This document shows, piece after piece, positions 25,690-35,126 of a DNA stretch of 64,000 nucleotides. Origin of the DNA: Clostridioides difficile_A (GTDB taxonomy: Bacteria > Bacillota > Clostridia > Peptostreptococcales > Peptostreptococcaceae); the NCBI GenBank assembly GCA_945909635.1, contig OX246690.1, positions 682,001 to 746,000 of the forward strand, read 5' to 3'. The notes under the pieces were generated by a model. It searched no databases. It saw only the letters and a program-made list of their open reading frames with translations, and was not told where the DNA came from. Every line of letters starts with the position of its first letter. The stretch's first letter is position 1. A program made the translations under genes and the position numbers.

Positions 25690-26397
25690 TTATTTTTTAT
25701 AATAAAAGACATTACACCAAGAATAATTATATCCTCTAACTTCTAACCACTCAGGGAATGAAATATCTTTATTAGTTTCATCATATTGAAACCATAAGTT
25801 ATACAACTCTTGATAATAAGTCTTTTCCTTTAAGTATTCACTATATGAATCTAAGTTTTCTTCATACTTTGTAAGTAACTTGTCCATCTCATCTAAATCA
25901 TACTTAATATTTGCTTTAGTACTTAAAATAACGCTTTCTTGTATATGATGAGAAGCAAACCATAGTTCATCTATATACTTATTTAATAATAATTCTACGG
26001 ATTTAATATCTTTACTATCTAACTTTAAAGCATCTTTTAACATGTTTTCAGAAGAGTAGTATATATATTCTTCACTATTCAAAGAAATAGGAATATCTAA
26101 CTGGTATCCCCATCTAAGAAAAGGCATCTCCTCATTTAAAATAGCCTCTTTGACTATTGGAAAAATCAACTTAACAACTAGAGGTTGCTGGAATGTTTTT
26201 ATATTATTCTTATCAAAACGTTCTTTGCAAATATATGTAATAAAGTGTTTCTGTTTAATTTCAGGTAATGTCAATATGTACTCAATCATAAGGTCTAGCT
26301 TTTTGTTTGCTAACTTCTTAAGGCCACTATTTCTTGTGTTTGCATATTCATTCCAAAGTGTTGTTATTTGCTTATCTTCATAATCTATGATATTCAT
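25690..26397 (-). CDS. Uncharacterised 235-residue protein
   Basis: It starts MNIIDYEDKQITTLWNEYAN behind GGAGG. Composition is charged and aromatic-rich, predicted all-helical, with no membrane segment or motif I recognise. The C-terminus (SFPEWLEVRGYNYSWCNVFYYKK) is Trp/Tyr-rich. A 58-residue membrane protein gene lies 78 bp upstream on the same strand, so they may be cotranscribed. Function unknown. Confidence 0.75.
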   Translation of the reverse strand: MNIIDYEDKQITTLWNEYANTRNSGLKKLANKKLDLMIEYILTLPEIKQKHFITYICKERFDKNNIKTFQQPLVVKLIFPIVKEAILNEEMPFLRWGYQLDIPISLNSEEYIYYSSENMLKDALKLDSKDIKSVELLLNKYIDELWFASHHIQESVILSTKANIKYDLDEMDKLLTKYEENLDSYSEYLKEKTYYQELYNLWFQYDETNKDISFPEWLEVRGYNYSWCNVFYYKK

Positions 26398-26475
26398 TAA
26401 TTGCCTCCAAACAATATTAAAACTCTTTGCGAGTTATATAATTATGTCTAAATTATAATTATGTAAATAAGCCTA

Positions 26476-26652
26476 TTACCATGTATCAGGAATCAGATTC
26501 CAGATTACAATTATAGTAATAAGTATTATTGATAAAGTAACTGATGATGTAACTAATATTGGCTTATTTTTTTTTATAATACCCACAAATATACCTACTG
26601 TTAACAGTAGTACTAATAAAAGGATTACTAAATTAAATCCAAATGCAAACAT
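26476..26652 (-). CDS. Small two-helix membrane protein (58 residues)
   Basis: Starts MFAFGFNLVILLLVLLLTVG behind GAGGAGGG with ideal spacing. A short KKNKP turn separates it from a second helix (LSIILITIIVIW), and the protein ends NLIPDTW. Both the ribosome site and the hydrophobic periodicity support a real gene. It lies upstream of the uncharacterised 235-residue gene. Function unknown. Confidence 0.7.
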   Translation of the reverse strand: MFAFGFNLVILLLVLLLTVGIFVGIIKKNKPILVTSSVTLSIILITIIVIWNLIPDTW

Positions 26653-26857
26653 ATTTATATGCCCTCCTCATAAAAATATATATAGGCTTCTCCTGTATTT
26701 TACCATATTACATGATGAAAGTCATTTTCTAACACTAAATATTTTAAGGTGACATACAAATAATCACGATAAAAAATAAGATTATATAACCTTAAGATAA
26801 TAATTACTTTACAAAAATAAATATACAATATATAAATAAATATAATATATAATAAGT

Positions 26858-26928
26858 AAACCATCTAATTATAATTCAAATATAATTAGGTAAAATAAAT
26901 ATTTGAATTTTAATAGATGGTTTTTATT
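26858..26928. terminator. Long imperfect hairpin downstream of the ABC permease
   Basis: AAACCATCTA..TAGATGGTTT arms enclose further TTCAAATAT/ATATTTGAA pairing. It lies 45 bp beyond the original stop of the permease. The T-tract is better on the plus strand, so the direction is uncertain. Confidence 0.5.
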
Positions 26929-26972
26929 ATAAATCCTTATTATTAATATATTTGATTCTAATATATTGACCA

Positions 26973-27710
26973 TTAAGAAATGACATCATTTTTCTTAAAA
27001 TTTCTATTTGCAATTTCAGAAAATACTAGAGTAGTAATGAATGCAACACATATTGAAACCATAGTATCATTAATACTTAAAGCAGACTGCTTTATAATTC
27101 CCATTGCACTTCATAGCATAGAGTAAGGGAAAAAGATACCAATAGAAGGCTTAGCTATCAGTAATCCCATACCAAATAAAGAAAGACAAAGGCTAATTCC
27201 AATAGGAGTTGCAAAACTTCTAATCTTAATAGACATATATAGCTGTATAGAAGCTATTGAAATAGAAATAATCCAACCTTTAACAATCCAACCAGTAAGT
27301 TCTTTAGGGATACTATCAGGAAAAGCAAACATATTTCCTGCAACTATATAAAAGATAACAAAAACAATTTGTGTAATAGCCGTAAGTACTGAAATTACTG
27401 CAAGCTTAGATAAAAATATATTTTTTAGATTGATTGGTAATGTCATTATATTGTTCCAGTTATGATTCATATGTTCAAGCCTACAAATATATGCACAAAA
27501 GATTGCTATTAAGATAGGAAAGAAAAATTCCCCATAAAAAAGACTAACTTGAGTCCATAAGCTATACCATTGTTTTGTAAGAATACCTTGATTTAGATAA
27601 AAATTACCACAACCAATTAAGACACTTATAAGTGGTAAAGCTATCAATACATACCATATAAAAGAATTTTTTAACTTTAGGATTTCTCCCAAGACTGCTT
27701 TCCTTAACAT
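26973..27710 (-). pseudogene. Lantibiotic-type ABC permease interrupted by TGA
   Basis: The open part (27111-27710, 199 codons) starts MLRKAVLGEILKLKNSFIWY behind GGAGGGG and has five hydrophobic segments (SpaG/EpiG/CprC-like). It stops at TGA 27111-27113, but the same frame continues for 45 codons (SAMGIIKQSALSINDTMVS, then a helix VAFITTLVF) to TAA at 26973. With the stop read as a sense codon the length (245) matches the partner permease (253). The lost part holds the last membrane helix. Either a recent nonsense mutation or a truncated but functional protein. Confidence 0.75.
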
Positions 27711-27721
27711 TTAAACCCCTC

Positions 27722-28483
27722 CTATAATTCTTTTTTTAATAGATGATTTCTTCCAATATAATAAATTAACATTCCAATTAAGAAGATTATAATAGTAATT
27801 AAAAGATTCATATCAATTCTGTAGACGGATGGTCCACTGGCATTATCATATGCATAGTTTAAAGGTGACAATTCCAAGTAATAAGACCATATAAATAATC
27901 TACGAATACCTTGATAAAATAGTCCTGATGTTAAACCTATAAAACTACCTACCATACCAAATGTAATTGCAATCATTTGATTTGGAATTACAGTTGCAAT
28001 CCACAGGTGTAGTGCAATTATAGCAGTACTTACAAGTATTGTTCCAAATGTATATTTTAGAAGTAAAATTAAAGAGAAGGGTTCAATCATATCTCTAAAA
28101 CATCCAAATAGTATAATAGATAACAATTGCATTAACACAGATACAGATATTAAGATAGTAGTGCATAAGAATTTAGAGAAATAGATACTATTTAAAGGAG
28201 CTACAGAAGTTTTTAGAAGTTTCCACGTATCTCCTTTATGCTCTATATCGCTTATACGTGATGTAATTATTGATATTAAAATAGGAAAGAATAAGCCATT
28301 TAGACTTACAAAATTCATGATAATATATGAATATTCAAATCCACTTAACATATCTGGATTACGTGTAATGGTTCTATTTGAGTTCATAATACACCACAAT
28401 ATTTCAACAACTACAAATAAAAATGTCATAAGAAAAAGTTTCTTTCTTCTAAGTTTGTAAAACTCTAGAACAAGATATTTCAT
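27722..28483 (-). CDS. Lantibiotic/antimicrobial peptide ABC permease
   Basis: 253 residues, six membrane helices, starting MKYLVLEFYKLRRKKLF as in SpaE/EpiE/CprB permeases. The ATG overlaps the stop of the ATPase gene (TAATG), so the two are translationally coupled. With the ATPase and the second permease it would form an exporter or immunity pump for cationic peptides. The second permease is interrupted, which may leave this subunit without its usual partner. Confidence 0.88.
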   Translation of the reverse strand: MKYLVLEFYKLRRKKLFLMTFLFVVVEILWCIMNSNRTITRNPDMLSGFEYSYIIMNFVSLNGLFFPILISIITSRISDIEHKGDTWKLLKTSVAPLNSIYFSKFLCTTILISVSVLMQLLSIILFGCFRDMIEPFSLILLLKYTFGTILVSTAIIALHLWIATVIPNQMIAITFGMVGSFIGLTSGLFYQGIRRLFIWSYYLELSPLNYAYDNASGPSVYRIDMNLLITIIIFLIGMLIYYIGRNHLLKKEL

Positions 28484-29397
28484 TATAAAGTCACCGCCTT
28501 ACCAGTAAGTTCTAGGAATATATCTTCTAAGCTCTTTTTATGTTCTTCTATTCTGAATACATCAATATTTGAATTGACAAGTATGTTATTTACTTTAGCT
28601 ACATCTGAGTCGTTTAAATTTTCAATAGTCAAGTATCCGTTTTGTATAAGTGACATATATCCTTTATTGTTCAATAATTTCTGTGAAGATATAAGGTTTT
28701 GTGTTTTGATAGCGATATGACTTTGACCTCTATCATGAAGTTCTTTTATGCTATCTTGAAAAACAAGTTCACCATGATTTATTATTCCTATTGATGTAGC
28801 AATCTGGTCAATTTCACTCAAAAGATGGCTAGAGATTAGAACTGTCATACCATATTTTTCTGGAAGTGACTTTATTAATTCTCTAATCTCTTCAATTCCT
28901 GCTGGGTCAAGCCCATTTGTAGGTTCATCAAGTATTAATAATTTAGGAAACTTCATTATAGCCATAGCAATACCAAGACGTTGTTTCATACCTAAAGAGT
29001 ACTGACTAACCTTTTTGTCCTTTTGATTTTCTAGTCTTACTATTTTCAGTGCTTCATTTACATTTTTTTTAGGCAAGTCCAAGAGTTTTTGCATGATAGT
29101 CATGTTTTCAAGACCTGTTAAATGTCCATAGTATGATGGAGATTCTATCAATGAGCCAATATCCTTCAAAATCGATATTCTGTTTTTTTCATTTAACTCC
29201 TTATTTAAAATATTAATGTTTCCTTGTGTAGGCTTTGCCAGTCCAAGTAACATTTTAAGTGTGGTAGATTTACCTGCTCCATTAGGGCCTAGAAAGCCAT
29301 ATACAGCACCTTTTGGAACTCTTAGGTCTATATCCCTTACCCTAAATATTTTGTTGTATTCCTTTGAAAGTCTGTGTGTCTTAATTATCATTTCCAT
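28483..29397 (-). CDS. ABC transporter ATP-binding protein (SpaF/CprA-like)
   Basis: About 304 residues. Walker A GPNGAGKST, signature SLGMKQRLG (variant of LSGGQ), Walker B LLILDEPTNGLDP and switch ISSHLL. ATG 29406 abuts the GGGG of the ribosome site, so the in-frame ATG at 29397 (9-nt spacing) is preferred. It is divergent from a response regulator/kinase pair, the standard layout of BceRS/CprRK-type peptide-sensing systems in Firmicutes. Confidence 0.92.
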   Translation of the reverse strand: MEMIIKTHRLSKEYNKIFRVRDIDLRVPKGAVYGFLGPNGAGKSTTLKMLLGLAKPTQGNINILNKELNEKNRISILKDIGSLIESPSYYGHLTGLENMTIMQKLLDLPKKNVNEALKIVRLENQKDKKVSQYSLGMKQRLGIAMAIMKFPKLLILDEPTNGLDPAGIEEIRELIKSLPEKYGMTVLISSHLLSEIDQIATSIGIINHGELVFQDSIKELHDRGQSHIAIKTQNLISSQKLLNNKGYMSLIQNGYLTIENLNDSDVAKVNNILVNSNIDVFRIEEHKKSLEDIFLELTGKAVTL

Positions 29398-29569
29398 ATA
29401 TTTCATCCCCTTTTTTAATCTGTGTTTATTGTTTTTTTTTAGCTTGTATTAGTATAATAACTTGACTACATTTCAGATAGCTGACGTTTACCTTACAATA
29501 ACCTTAAATAGTTCATTGAGGGAAAGTCATGAAAAAAGGGATGTGATATACTAAAAAAGGGTGATGATT

Positions 29570-30277
29570 ATGGAATCAATAAAAGATAAAAAAATACTTG
29601 TGGTGGATGACCATAAAGAATTATTAAAAATGATAGATGAAATCCTAAGAAAAGAGGGGTTTAATAGAATATTTTTAGCATCAAGTTATGAGGAGGCTGT
29701 TAGAGTATTTAAAAATATAAAGCCCGACTGTGCGATTTTAGATGTTGTATTACCAGATGGAGATGGTTTTTCTATTATGAGAAAAATCAGAGAGACATCT
29801 AAGATACCCGTTATTTTTCTTTCTGCAAGAGGTGAAGACGAGGATAGATTGATTGGTTTAGGTCTAGGGGCTGATGATTATATAGTAAAGCCATTTTTAC
29901 CAAAGGAACTTACATTAAGACTCATAGGTATATTAAATCGTGTATATGTTCCTATAGAAGAAGAGGAGTTGCCAGTATTTAGATTGGGAGATTCTGTTGT
30001 TGTGAATTTAAATAGTGCATGTGTTGAAAAAGATGGACAAGAGATTTCTTTAACAGCTAAAGAGCATTCATTGCTTTTAAAGTTGTATGAAAATAAAGGT
30101 AGAATTGTTACCAGTGACTCACTGTGTCAAGCTATTTGGGGAGATGATATGTATGGATATGAAAATACTCTTATGGTTCATATCAGAAGAGTTAGAGAAA
30201 AGATAGAAAATACTCCATCTTCTCCTAAACATCTTCTTACAGTAAGAGGTCTTGGATATAAGTTGATGATTAATTAA
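29570..30277 (+). CDS. OmpR/PhoB family response regulator
   Basis: About 235 residues. Receiver domain with phosphoacceptor Asp58 (CAILDVVLPDGDG), acidic pair VDDH and Lys in VKPF; C-terminal winged helix with TAKEHSLLLKL and TLMVHIRRVREKIE. The ribosome site AAAAAGGGTGAT favours ATG 29570. It lies divergent from the ABC operon and in front of a kinase, so it probably activates the transporter when peptides are sensed. Likely binds the 160-bp divergent spacer. Confidence 0.92.
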   Translation: MESIKDKKILVVDDHKELLKMIDEILRKEGFNRIFLASSYEEAVRVFKNIKPDCAILDVVLPDGDGFSIMRKIRETSKIPVIFLSARGEDEDRLIGLGLGADDYIVKPFLPKELTLRLIGILNRVYVPIEEEELPVFRLGDSVVVNLNSACVEKDGQEISLTAKEHSLLLKLYENKGRIVTSDSLCQAIWGDDMYGYENTLMVHIRRVREKIENTPSSPKHLLTVRGLGYKLMIN

Positions 30278-30319
30278 TTTTAGATAAGAATGAAGGAAGT
30301 CAAGAGGAGTGATTTAATT

Positions 30320-31726
30320 TTGGATAGTATAAAGTATATATTAAGGAGATTTATAGGTTCAAGTATCTTGATTTCATTGCTTTTTATTATATTAAATATA
30401 TTAGGTTTATTTGCATTTTCATATGTGACATTTGTATCTAAATATTCTGGTGATTTGAATGCAAGTGAGAGTAAGGAAATAAGAGCAACTTTGATGATGC
30501 TTGAGGATAAAGTAATCTTAAAAGATGGAAAGTTTACTTTAGATGATTCTAGTAAGGAAGTTTTACATAGTAATAAAGTCTGGGCAATGCTAATTGCTAA
30601 CAATGGAGATAGGGTATGGGGCTTTGATTTGCCAAAAGAAATCCCAAGCCATTATACTTTGACGGATGTAGCTAAGTTTTCAAGATTCTTTTTAAAAGAT
30701 TATCCTGTGTATGTATGGGAACATCCAAGTGGAACCTTAGTAACAGGGTATCCAAAGGATAAGTATACTAAATTTAACCTTACCTATACTATTGATGAAA
30801 TAAGTCAATTTCCTATGCTAATAATAGGTATGCTTTTATTTAATGCAATAATTACATTTTTACTAGCTTCATTTATAGGATTTAAAATGGTCAAATCTAT
30901 AAAGCCAATTATTACTGGTATAAAGCTTATGTCAAAGGGAGAGCCAGTAGTTCTCCAAGAAAAAGGAATACTGAGTGATATCTCAAAATCTATTAATACT
31001 GTATCTAAAGAGTTGCAAATGAAGAATGAAAGACTTAGAAAAAAAGAAGAAGCTAGGACTAACTGGATTGCAGGAATATCCCATGATATAAGAACACCAC
31101 TTTCAATGATAATTGGATACTCTGGAGAACTTGAAGAAAGTAGTAGCCTTTCTCAAAGAGAACAGGAGCAAGCATCTATCATATGTAATCAAGGCATTAA
31201 GATTAGAGAATTGGTAAATGACCTTAATTTGGTGTCTAAACTTGAATATAATATGCAACCATTAGATTGTAACAAGATTAGAGTTTCTGTGTTTTTGAGA
31301 GAGCTCGTTTCTGAATTTATAAATAATAATTTGGATAATGATTTTTATATAGAGCTTGATATATTGAATGAAGATATTACTATCAATGCAGATAAAAAAT
31401 TGTTAAAGAGAGCTATTAGTAATTTAATACAAAATAGTATAACTCATAACCAGCAAGGATGTAATATAAAGGTGATTTCTAAATCGGATTTGGATTTTTG
31501 CTATATAATTGTTGAAGATGATGGAAAAGGAATGAGTCAAGAGAAGATTAATTATTTATTAAAAGCTCAAAATGGATTAAGTGAAGCATATGCTAAAGGT
31601 CAAAATCATGGTCTAGGTCTTTTGATTGTTGCAGGCATTATCAATGCACATGATGGTAAGCTAGATATCACAAGTATTGATTGTCAAGGAATAAAAACAA
31701 TCTTAAAATTACCTTTGATTAAGTAA
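30320..31726 (+). CDS. Sensor histidine kinase of the ABC locus
   Basis: About 468 residues. Two membrane helices (near residues 10-35 and 160-190) flank an extracytoplasmic region of about 120 residues. HAMP-like linker, then the HisKA box with His255 (ISHDIRTPLS), N-box region NSITHNQQ, DDGKGMS and GHGLGLLIV. Start: the strong site AGAGGAGTGAT precedes TTG 30320, whereas ATG 30290 has none. The large sensor loop suggests direct peptide recognition, as in lantibiotic-responsive kinases. Confidence 0.9.
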   Translation: MDSIKYILRRFIGSSILISLLFIILNILGLFAFSYVTFVSKYSGDLNASESKEIRATLMMLEDKVILKDGKFTLDDSSKEVLHSNKVWAMLIANNGDRVWGFDLPKEIPSHYTLTDVAKFSRFFLKDYPVYVWEHPSGTLVTGYPKDKYTKFNLTYTIDEISQFPMLIIGMLLFNAIITFLLASFIGFKMVKSIKPIITGIKLMSKGEPVVLQEKGILSDISKSINTVSKELQMKNERLRKKEEARTNWIAGISHDIRTPLSMIIGYSGELEESSSLSQREQEQASIICNQGIKIRELVNDLNLVSKLEYNMQPLDCNKIRVSVFLRELVSEFINNNLDNDFYIELDILNEDITINADKKLLKRAISNLIQNSITHNQQGCNIKVISKSDLDFCYIIVEDDGKGMSQEKINYLLKAQNGLSEAYAKGQNHGLGLLIVAGIINAHDGKLDITSIDCQGIKTILKLPLIK

Positions 31727-31793
31727 AATTTTATAAAATAATAATAGATAAGAATGAAAAATGAAAATATTTTGAAAATAATTTTATTCTTTA

Positions 31794-31822
31794 TTGACAA
31801 AGAAACTCTATTAGAGTAGAAT
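31794..31822 (+). promoter_or_regulatory. BlaI-type promoter/operator cassette 1
   Basis: TTGACA, 17-nt spacer, TAGAAT. The spacer/-10 region contains the perfect dyad ACTCTA-T-TAGAGT (31805-31817). Same design as the cassettes at 32021 and 32217. Confidence 0.75.
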
Positions 31823-32020
31823 AATGATAAATTCTTTTCTTGTCAAGTTTTATTAAATAAAGAGTAACTTTTGTTTTATGCGCTTAAAGCTTAGTTACTT
31901 ATGGTATCAAAATTTTCATAGAAATAATATTTTGGGATTATTGTAAGGTTGTTAAACTCTTTATATAATTCCTTTTTTTTATATTTTTTACCATTTTTTA
32001 CCTAATATTTAATATTATTA

Positions 32021-32050
32021 TTGACAAAAAAATTCTACTAAAATAGAATT
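32021..32050 (+). promoter_or_regulatory. BlaI-type promoter/operator cassette 2
   Basis: TTGACA, 17-nt spacer, TAGAAT, with dyad AATTCTA-N6-TAGAATT across the spacer and -10. The -35 and -10 match cassette 1 exactly. Confidence 0.75.
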
Positions 32051-32216
32051 AGAGTATAGTGTTTTTTAATTTTAAGAAAAACATAATGAGATGCTGAAGA
32101 AGGTTTTAATTATAGGATGTTTTGTGTAATTGTCATAGTCTTTATACAATTATTTTGAATCTATTATAACATACTTATTTATTTAAAAAAAGAGAAGTAT
32201 TTTTAATTGTCATAAT

Positions 32217-32246
32217 TTGTGTTCTAAAGTTCTACTAAAGTAGAGT
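32217..32246 (+). promoter_or_regulatory. BlaI-type promoter/operator cassette 3
   Basis: TTGTGT, 18-nt spacer, TAGAGT, with perfect dyad TCTACT-AA-AGTAGA (32231-32244). The -35 is weaker. It lies about 535 bp before the BlaI gene. Confidence 0.65.
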
Positions 32247-32780
32247 TTTTTGTGTTATTTCCATATATATTTTACATAAATGTATATATATGTTGAAATA
32301 TATTAATTATTTATAACATAATTAATGTAATGATTTGAAAAAGTTAAGATACAAATAAAAAAACTGCTAAAGTAATCAAATACAATTATATAAAATTTTT
32401 TAATTGAAACTGAAATTATAGTCTTAAGATTAGAATAGACATTATTTTTTGAAGGTTTAAAAGTTAAGAAGCCAAAGACTAAAGGAAATGAGATTTGCTG
32501 AAATACAAATATTTAAAACTAAAAAATACAAAAGAAAGGAGAGCTACTGGACAAGTATCCAAAAATAGATAGCTGAGTACAAAATATTTCATAAAATTAA
32601 GCAATATAACACAAAAGAAATTTGACACTATTTATATATATTTACTGTGTACAAATAGCTAAATTTAAGATTTAAAAATATCTTATAAATCAAGTTTATA
32701 TAAATCAGTATAAGATTTTTTAATAGAAAAAATTTATTACGGAGATTGCTTGTCTGTATTCTGAGTAGCAAAGGTTTATT

Positions 32781-33170
32781 ATGCCTATAAAAAAGTTGCC
32801 ACAATCAGAATTAAAGATAATGAAATTTATATGGAAACTAGATTCCAAAGTAACATCAAAAGATATTGTTTTAGGGATGGAGCAAAAATATCAGTGGAAG
32901 CAAACAACGACTTTGACTCTTTTATCTAGATTGGTAGTAAAAGGATTTCTAAATTCTCAAAAGGTAGATAAATATACACATTATGAAGTTTTAATTAAAG
33001 AAAAAGAATATATAAATGTTGAAACAAGAGAGTTCTTTAAAAATGTTCATGATTCCTCTATGAAAAGCTTATTGTTATCATTACATGATAATGTTAATTT
33101 GAGTAAAGATGAGGTATTATTTATTGAAGAATGGATAAAGAGTCTACAAAAAAATGAAAAAAAAGTATAG
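32781..33170 (+). CDS. Orphan BlaI/MecI family repressor (second copy)
   Basis: 129 residues: LPQSELKIMKFIWKLDSKVTSKDI, WKQTTTLTLLSRLVVKGFL (recognition helix) and a C-terminal dimerisation region. AAAGGTTTATT precedes the ATG. No BlaR1-type sensor or beta-lactamase follows; a terminator at 33333 ends the unit. The three dyads upstream are the obvious binding sites, giving negative autoregulation. How it is induced without a protease sensor is open. Confidence 0.87.
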   Translation: MPIKKLPQSELKIMKFIWKLDSKVTSKDIVLGMEQKYQWKQTTTLTLLSRLVVKGFLNSQKVDKYTHYEVLIKEKEYINVETREFFKNVHDSSMKSLLLSLHDNVNLSKDEVLFIEEWIKSLQKNEKKV

Positions 33171-33332
33171 ATTAACATATTTCTTTAGATTATCAATCTG
33201 AGACATATGGTGTATTTATATAATCTATGTGACTACTTAAGTAATATAGATAAAATCTATAATAAGATTACAATATAAATCCAAATCAGATTAAATATAA
33301 GCGTAAACTAATAATTTATATTCTAATAATTT

Positions 33333-33385
33333 AAAAAAGCTACCTCTACTTAAACTAGATAAGTGTAATTGAGGTAGCTTTTTAA
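33333..33385 (+). terminator. Terminator of the second BlaI gene
   Basis: Stem AAAAAAGCTACCTC/GAGGTAGCTTTTT with inner ACTTA/TAAGT pairing, 160 bp after the stop. Confidence 0.85.
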
Positions 33386-33521
33386 ATATAAAATACTAAT
33401 TTTTAGAATGTATTATATAAGTTTTACAAATATGACATGCAGTTTTCGTATTTAAACTGATATAATAAATAATAAAAATATTGATAAAATAAAAGCGTAC
33501 TAAAAATCAGGAGGAGAACTT

Positions 33522-33989
33522 ATGAAATATCAAGTTTCATTATTAGCAGTAAATGATGTAGAAGTGTCAAAAAAGTTTTATAAAGAGCTATTTGAACAAG
33601 AAGTTGAATTAGATTTAGGTAAAAATGTAACATTTAGTGGAGGGTTTGCTATACAAGAAGATTTTGCATGGCTTACAGGGATTAATCCAGATACAATTGT
33701 ACGAAAATCAAATAATATGGAGCTTTATTTTGAAGTTGATGATTTTGATAAGTTTATTGAAAAATTAAATTCTTATAAAGATATAGAGTTTGTTCATCAG
33801 CCATTAAAACATGAGTGGCAACAGAGAGTAGTCCGTATTTACGACCCTGATAAGCATATTATTGAGATAGGAGAGTCTATGGAAGTCATAGCTAGAAGGT
33901 ATTTATCTGAAGGCTATTCTGTAGAAGAAACTTCTAAGATAATTCAACATCCAATTGAATTTGTAAAGCAGTGTGAAAGTACTAAATAA
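33522..33989 (+). CDS. Glyoxalase/VOC superfamily protein
   Basis: 155 residues starting MKYQVSLLAVNDVEVSKKFY, the usual VOC opening, with LYFEVDDFDKFIEKL and VRIYDPDKHIIEIGES (metal-ligand Glu) completing the beta-alpha-beta-beta-beta repeat. About 35 extra C-terminal residues (RRYLSEGYSVEETSKIIQHP) look like a small HTH-like tail. AGGAGGAGAACTT precedes the ATG. Substrate unknown; relatives bind antibiotics, metals or dicarbonyls. Confidence 0.85.
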   Translation: MKYQVSLLAVNDVEVSKKFYKELFEQEVELDLGKNVTFSGGFAIQEDFAWLTGINPDTIVRKSNNMELYFEVDDFDKFIEKLNSYKDIEFVHQPLKHEWQQRVVRIYDPDKHIIEIGESMEVIARRYLSEGYSVEETSKIIQHPIEFVKQCESTK

Positions 33990-34097
33990 TATTTTTTATG
34001 TTTTATTTTATTAAATTTTAAGTAAGATGATAATGTAATTGTATAAATTTATGTTCAATACGTATCAGTCAAATATTATTGAAAAGGAGTGGTTATT

Positions 34098-34958
34098 ATT
34101 AAAGCAATTGAAATTTATAATAAATTAGCATTGGAGTTTGATATTAAAAATATTGATGATGATTGGAGTTTTATGAATTTTGACAATGATTTTATTACTC
34201 CAGAATTTAAAACAAAATACATAGGCTTGGTACTAGACAATGCCAAAGAAATCAATAAAGTATATACAACTACTTTTCCTGATAAATACATAATTAAGCA
34301 GATTATAGATAAAGATGAAAAAGATGTCTTGATTTTTTCACATCATGCAATGGAGTATATAGCATCAGATGAAGGTTTCCCATTTCACGACATACCATTA
34401 TCTTATATGGAAGAAATGAAAAATCGTAGAATATCTTTTTATGTGTTACATTCTCCATTAGACAATTATAGTGAATATTCAACTTCTGTCAGTTTTGCAA
34501 AGGCTCTAGGTTTAGAAATCGTCGAACCATTTTGTAAGTATGATGATAAAATCAAGGTAGGAGTTATATGTAAGACATCCTTAAAATCAATTGAAGAGAC
34601 TAAAGAGCTAGTTAAAAAAACTGTTGGTCATGATGTGAAATTGTATGATTATGGAGAATCGGAACTAAAAGATGGTCTAGTTGCTATTGCAGCAGGAGGA
34701 GGAAGCTATCCATTTGTAGCAAGTGAAGTTGCTGAACTTGGTATAAATTTATATATAACTGGATTTACTAAACCTTTAAAGCATTTTGAACCAGCATTAG
34801 AGTTCCATAGAATAGCAAAGGATAATTTAATTAATGTTATAGGTGCTACTCATTACTCTACAGAAAAATTTGCCTGTATGTCTATGGTTAATTATTTTAA
34901 AAAACTAGGGATAGAAGCAGAATTCTTGGAAGGAAAAAATTATTTAGAAGATTTATAG
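34098..34958 (+). CDS. NIF3-like dinuclear metal protein (probable ATT start)
   Basis: About 286 residues. It has HHAMEY (metal His pair in FSHHAMEY), GGGSYPF and the diagnostic terminal block GATHYSTEKFA of the NIF3/YbgI family, which forms hexameric dinuclear metal toroids of uncertain function (proposed GTP cyclohydrolase I-like or repair roles). AAGGAG is at 34084-34089. GTG 34089 overlaps it, so the nearby ATT codons at 34095 or 34098, correctly spaced, are likelier starts; no in-frame ATG is close. It follows the VOC gene in the same direction. Confidence 0.85.
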   Translation: MKAIEIYNKLALEFDIKNIDDDWSFMNFDNDFITPEFKTKYIGLVLDNAKEINKVYTTTFPDKYIIKQIIDKDEKDVLIFSHHAMEYIASDEGFPFHDIPLSYMEEMKNRRISFYVLHSPLDNYSEYSTSVSFAKALGLEIVEPFCKYDDKIKVGVICKTSLKSIEETKELVKKTVGHDVKLYDYGESELKDGLVAIAAGGGSYPFVASEVAELGINLYITGFTKPLKHFEPALEFHRIAKDNLINVIGATHYSTEKFACMSMVNYFKKLGIEAEFLEGKNYLEDL

Positions 34959-35084
34959 GATGTAAGTTATAGAATATATAGAAGCTTGATAGTAGTATAT
35001 ATGTAGAATTAATAATGTATGATGTATAGAAAGTTAATAGTATATAACAGATATAAAGTTAATAGTATATAAAACAATAAAAGC

Positions 35085-35126
35085 AAGCAGTTGGTAAAAG
35101 TTTATGTTTACTGACTGCTTATTTTT
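35085..35126 (+). terminator. Terminator of the NIF3 gene
   Basis: Stem AAGCAGTTGGTAAA/TTTACTGACTGCTT (with GU pairs) followed by ATTTTTATG. Confidence 0.75.

Larger units (their letters stand above)
31727..32780. other. 1.05-kb noncoding leader before the second BlaI gene
   Basis: Besides the three cassettes there is no long ORF. Short frames include 12 codons at about 32091 (MLKKVLIIGCFV) and a 26-codon frame at about 32488. The sequence AATTGTCATA recurs after cassette 2 and before cassette 3. No terminator could be recognised between cassettes. The region may hold regulatory RNA or remnants of BlaI-controlled genes. Confidence 0.5.

Noticed and set aside
27111..27113. Selenocysteine at the TGA
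   Set aside because: No selenoprotein family resemblance and no SECIS-like stem visible directly downstream; a nonsense mutation is simpler.
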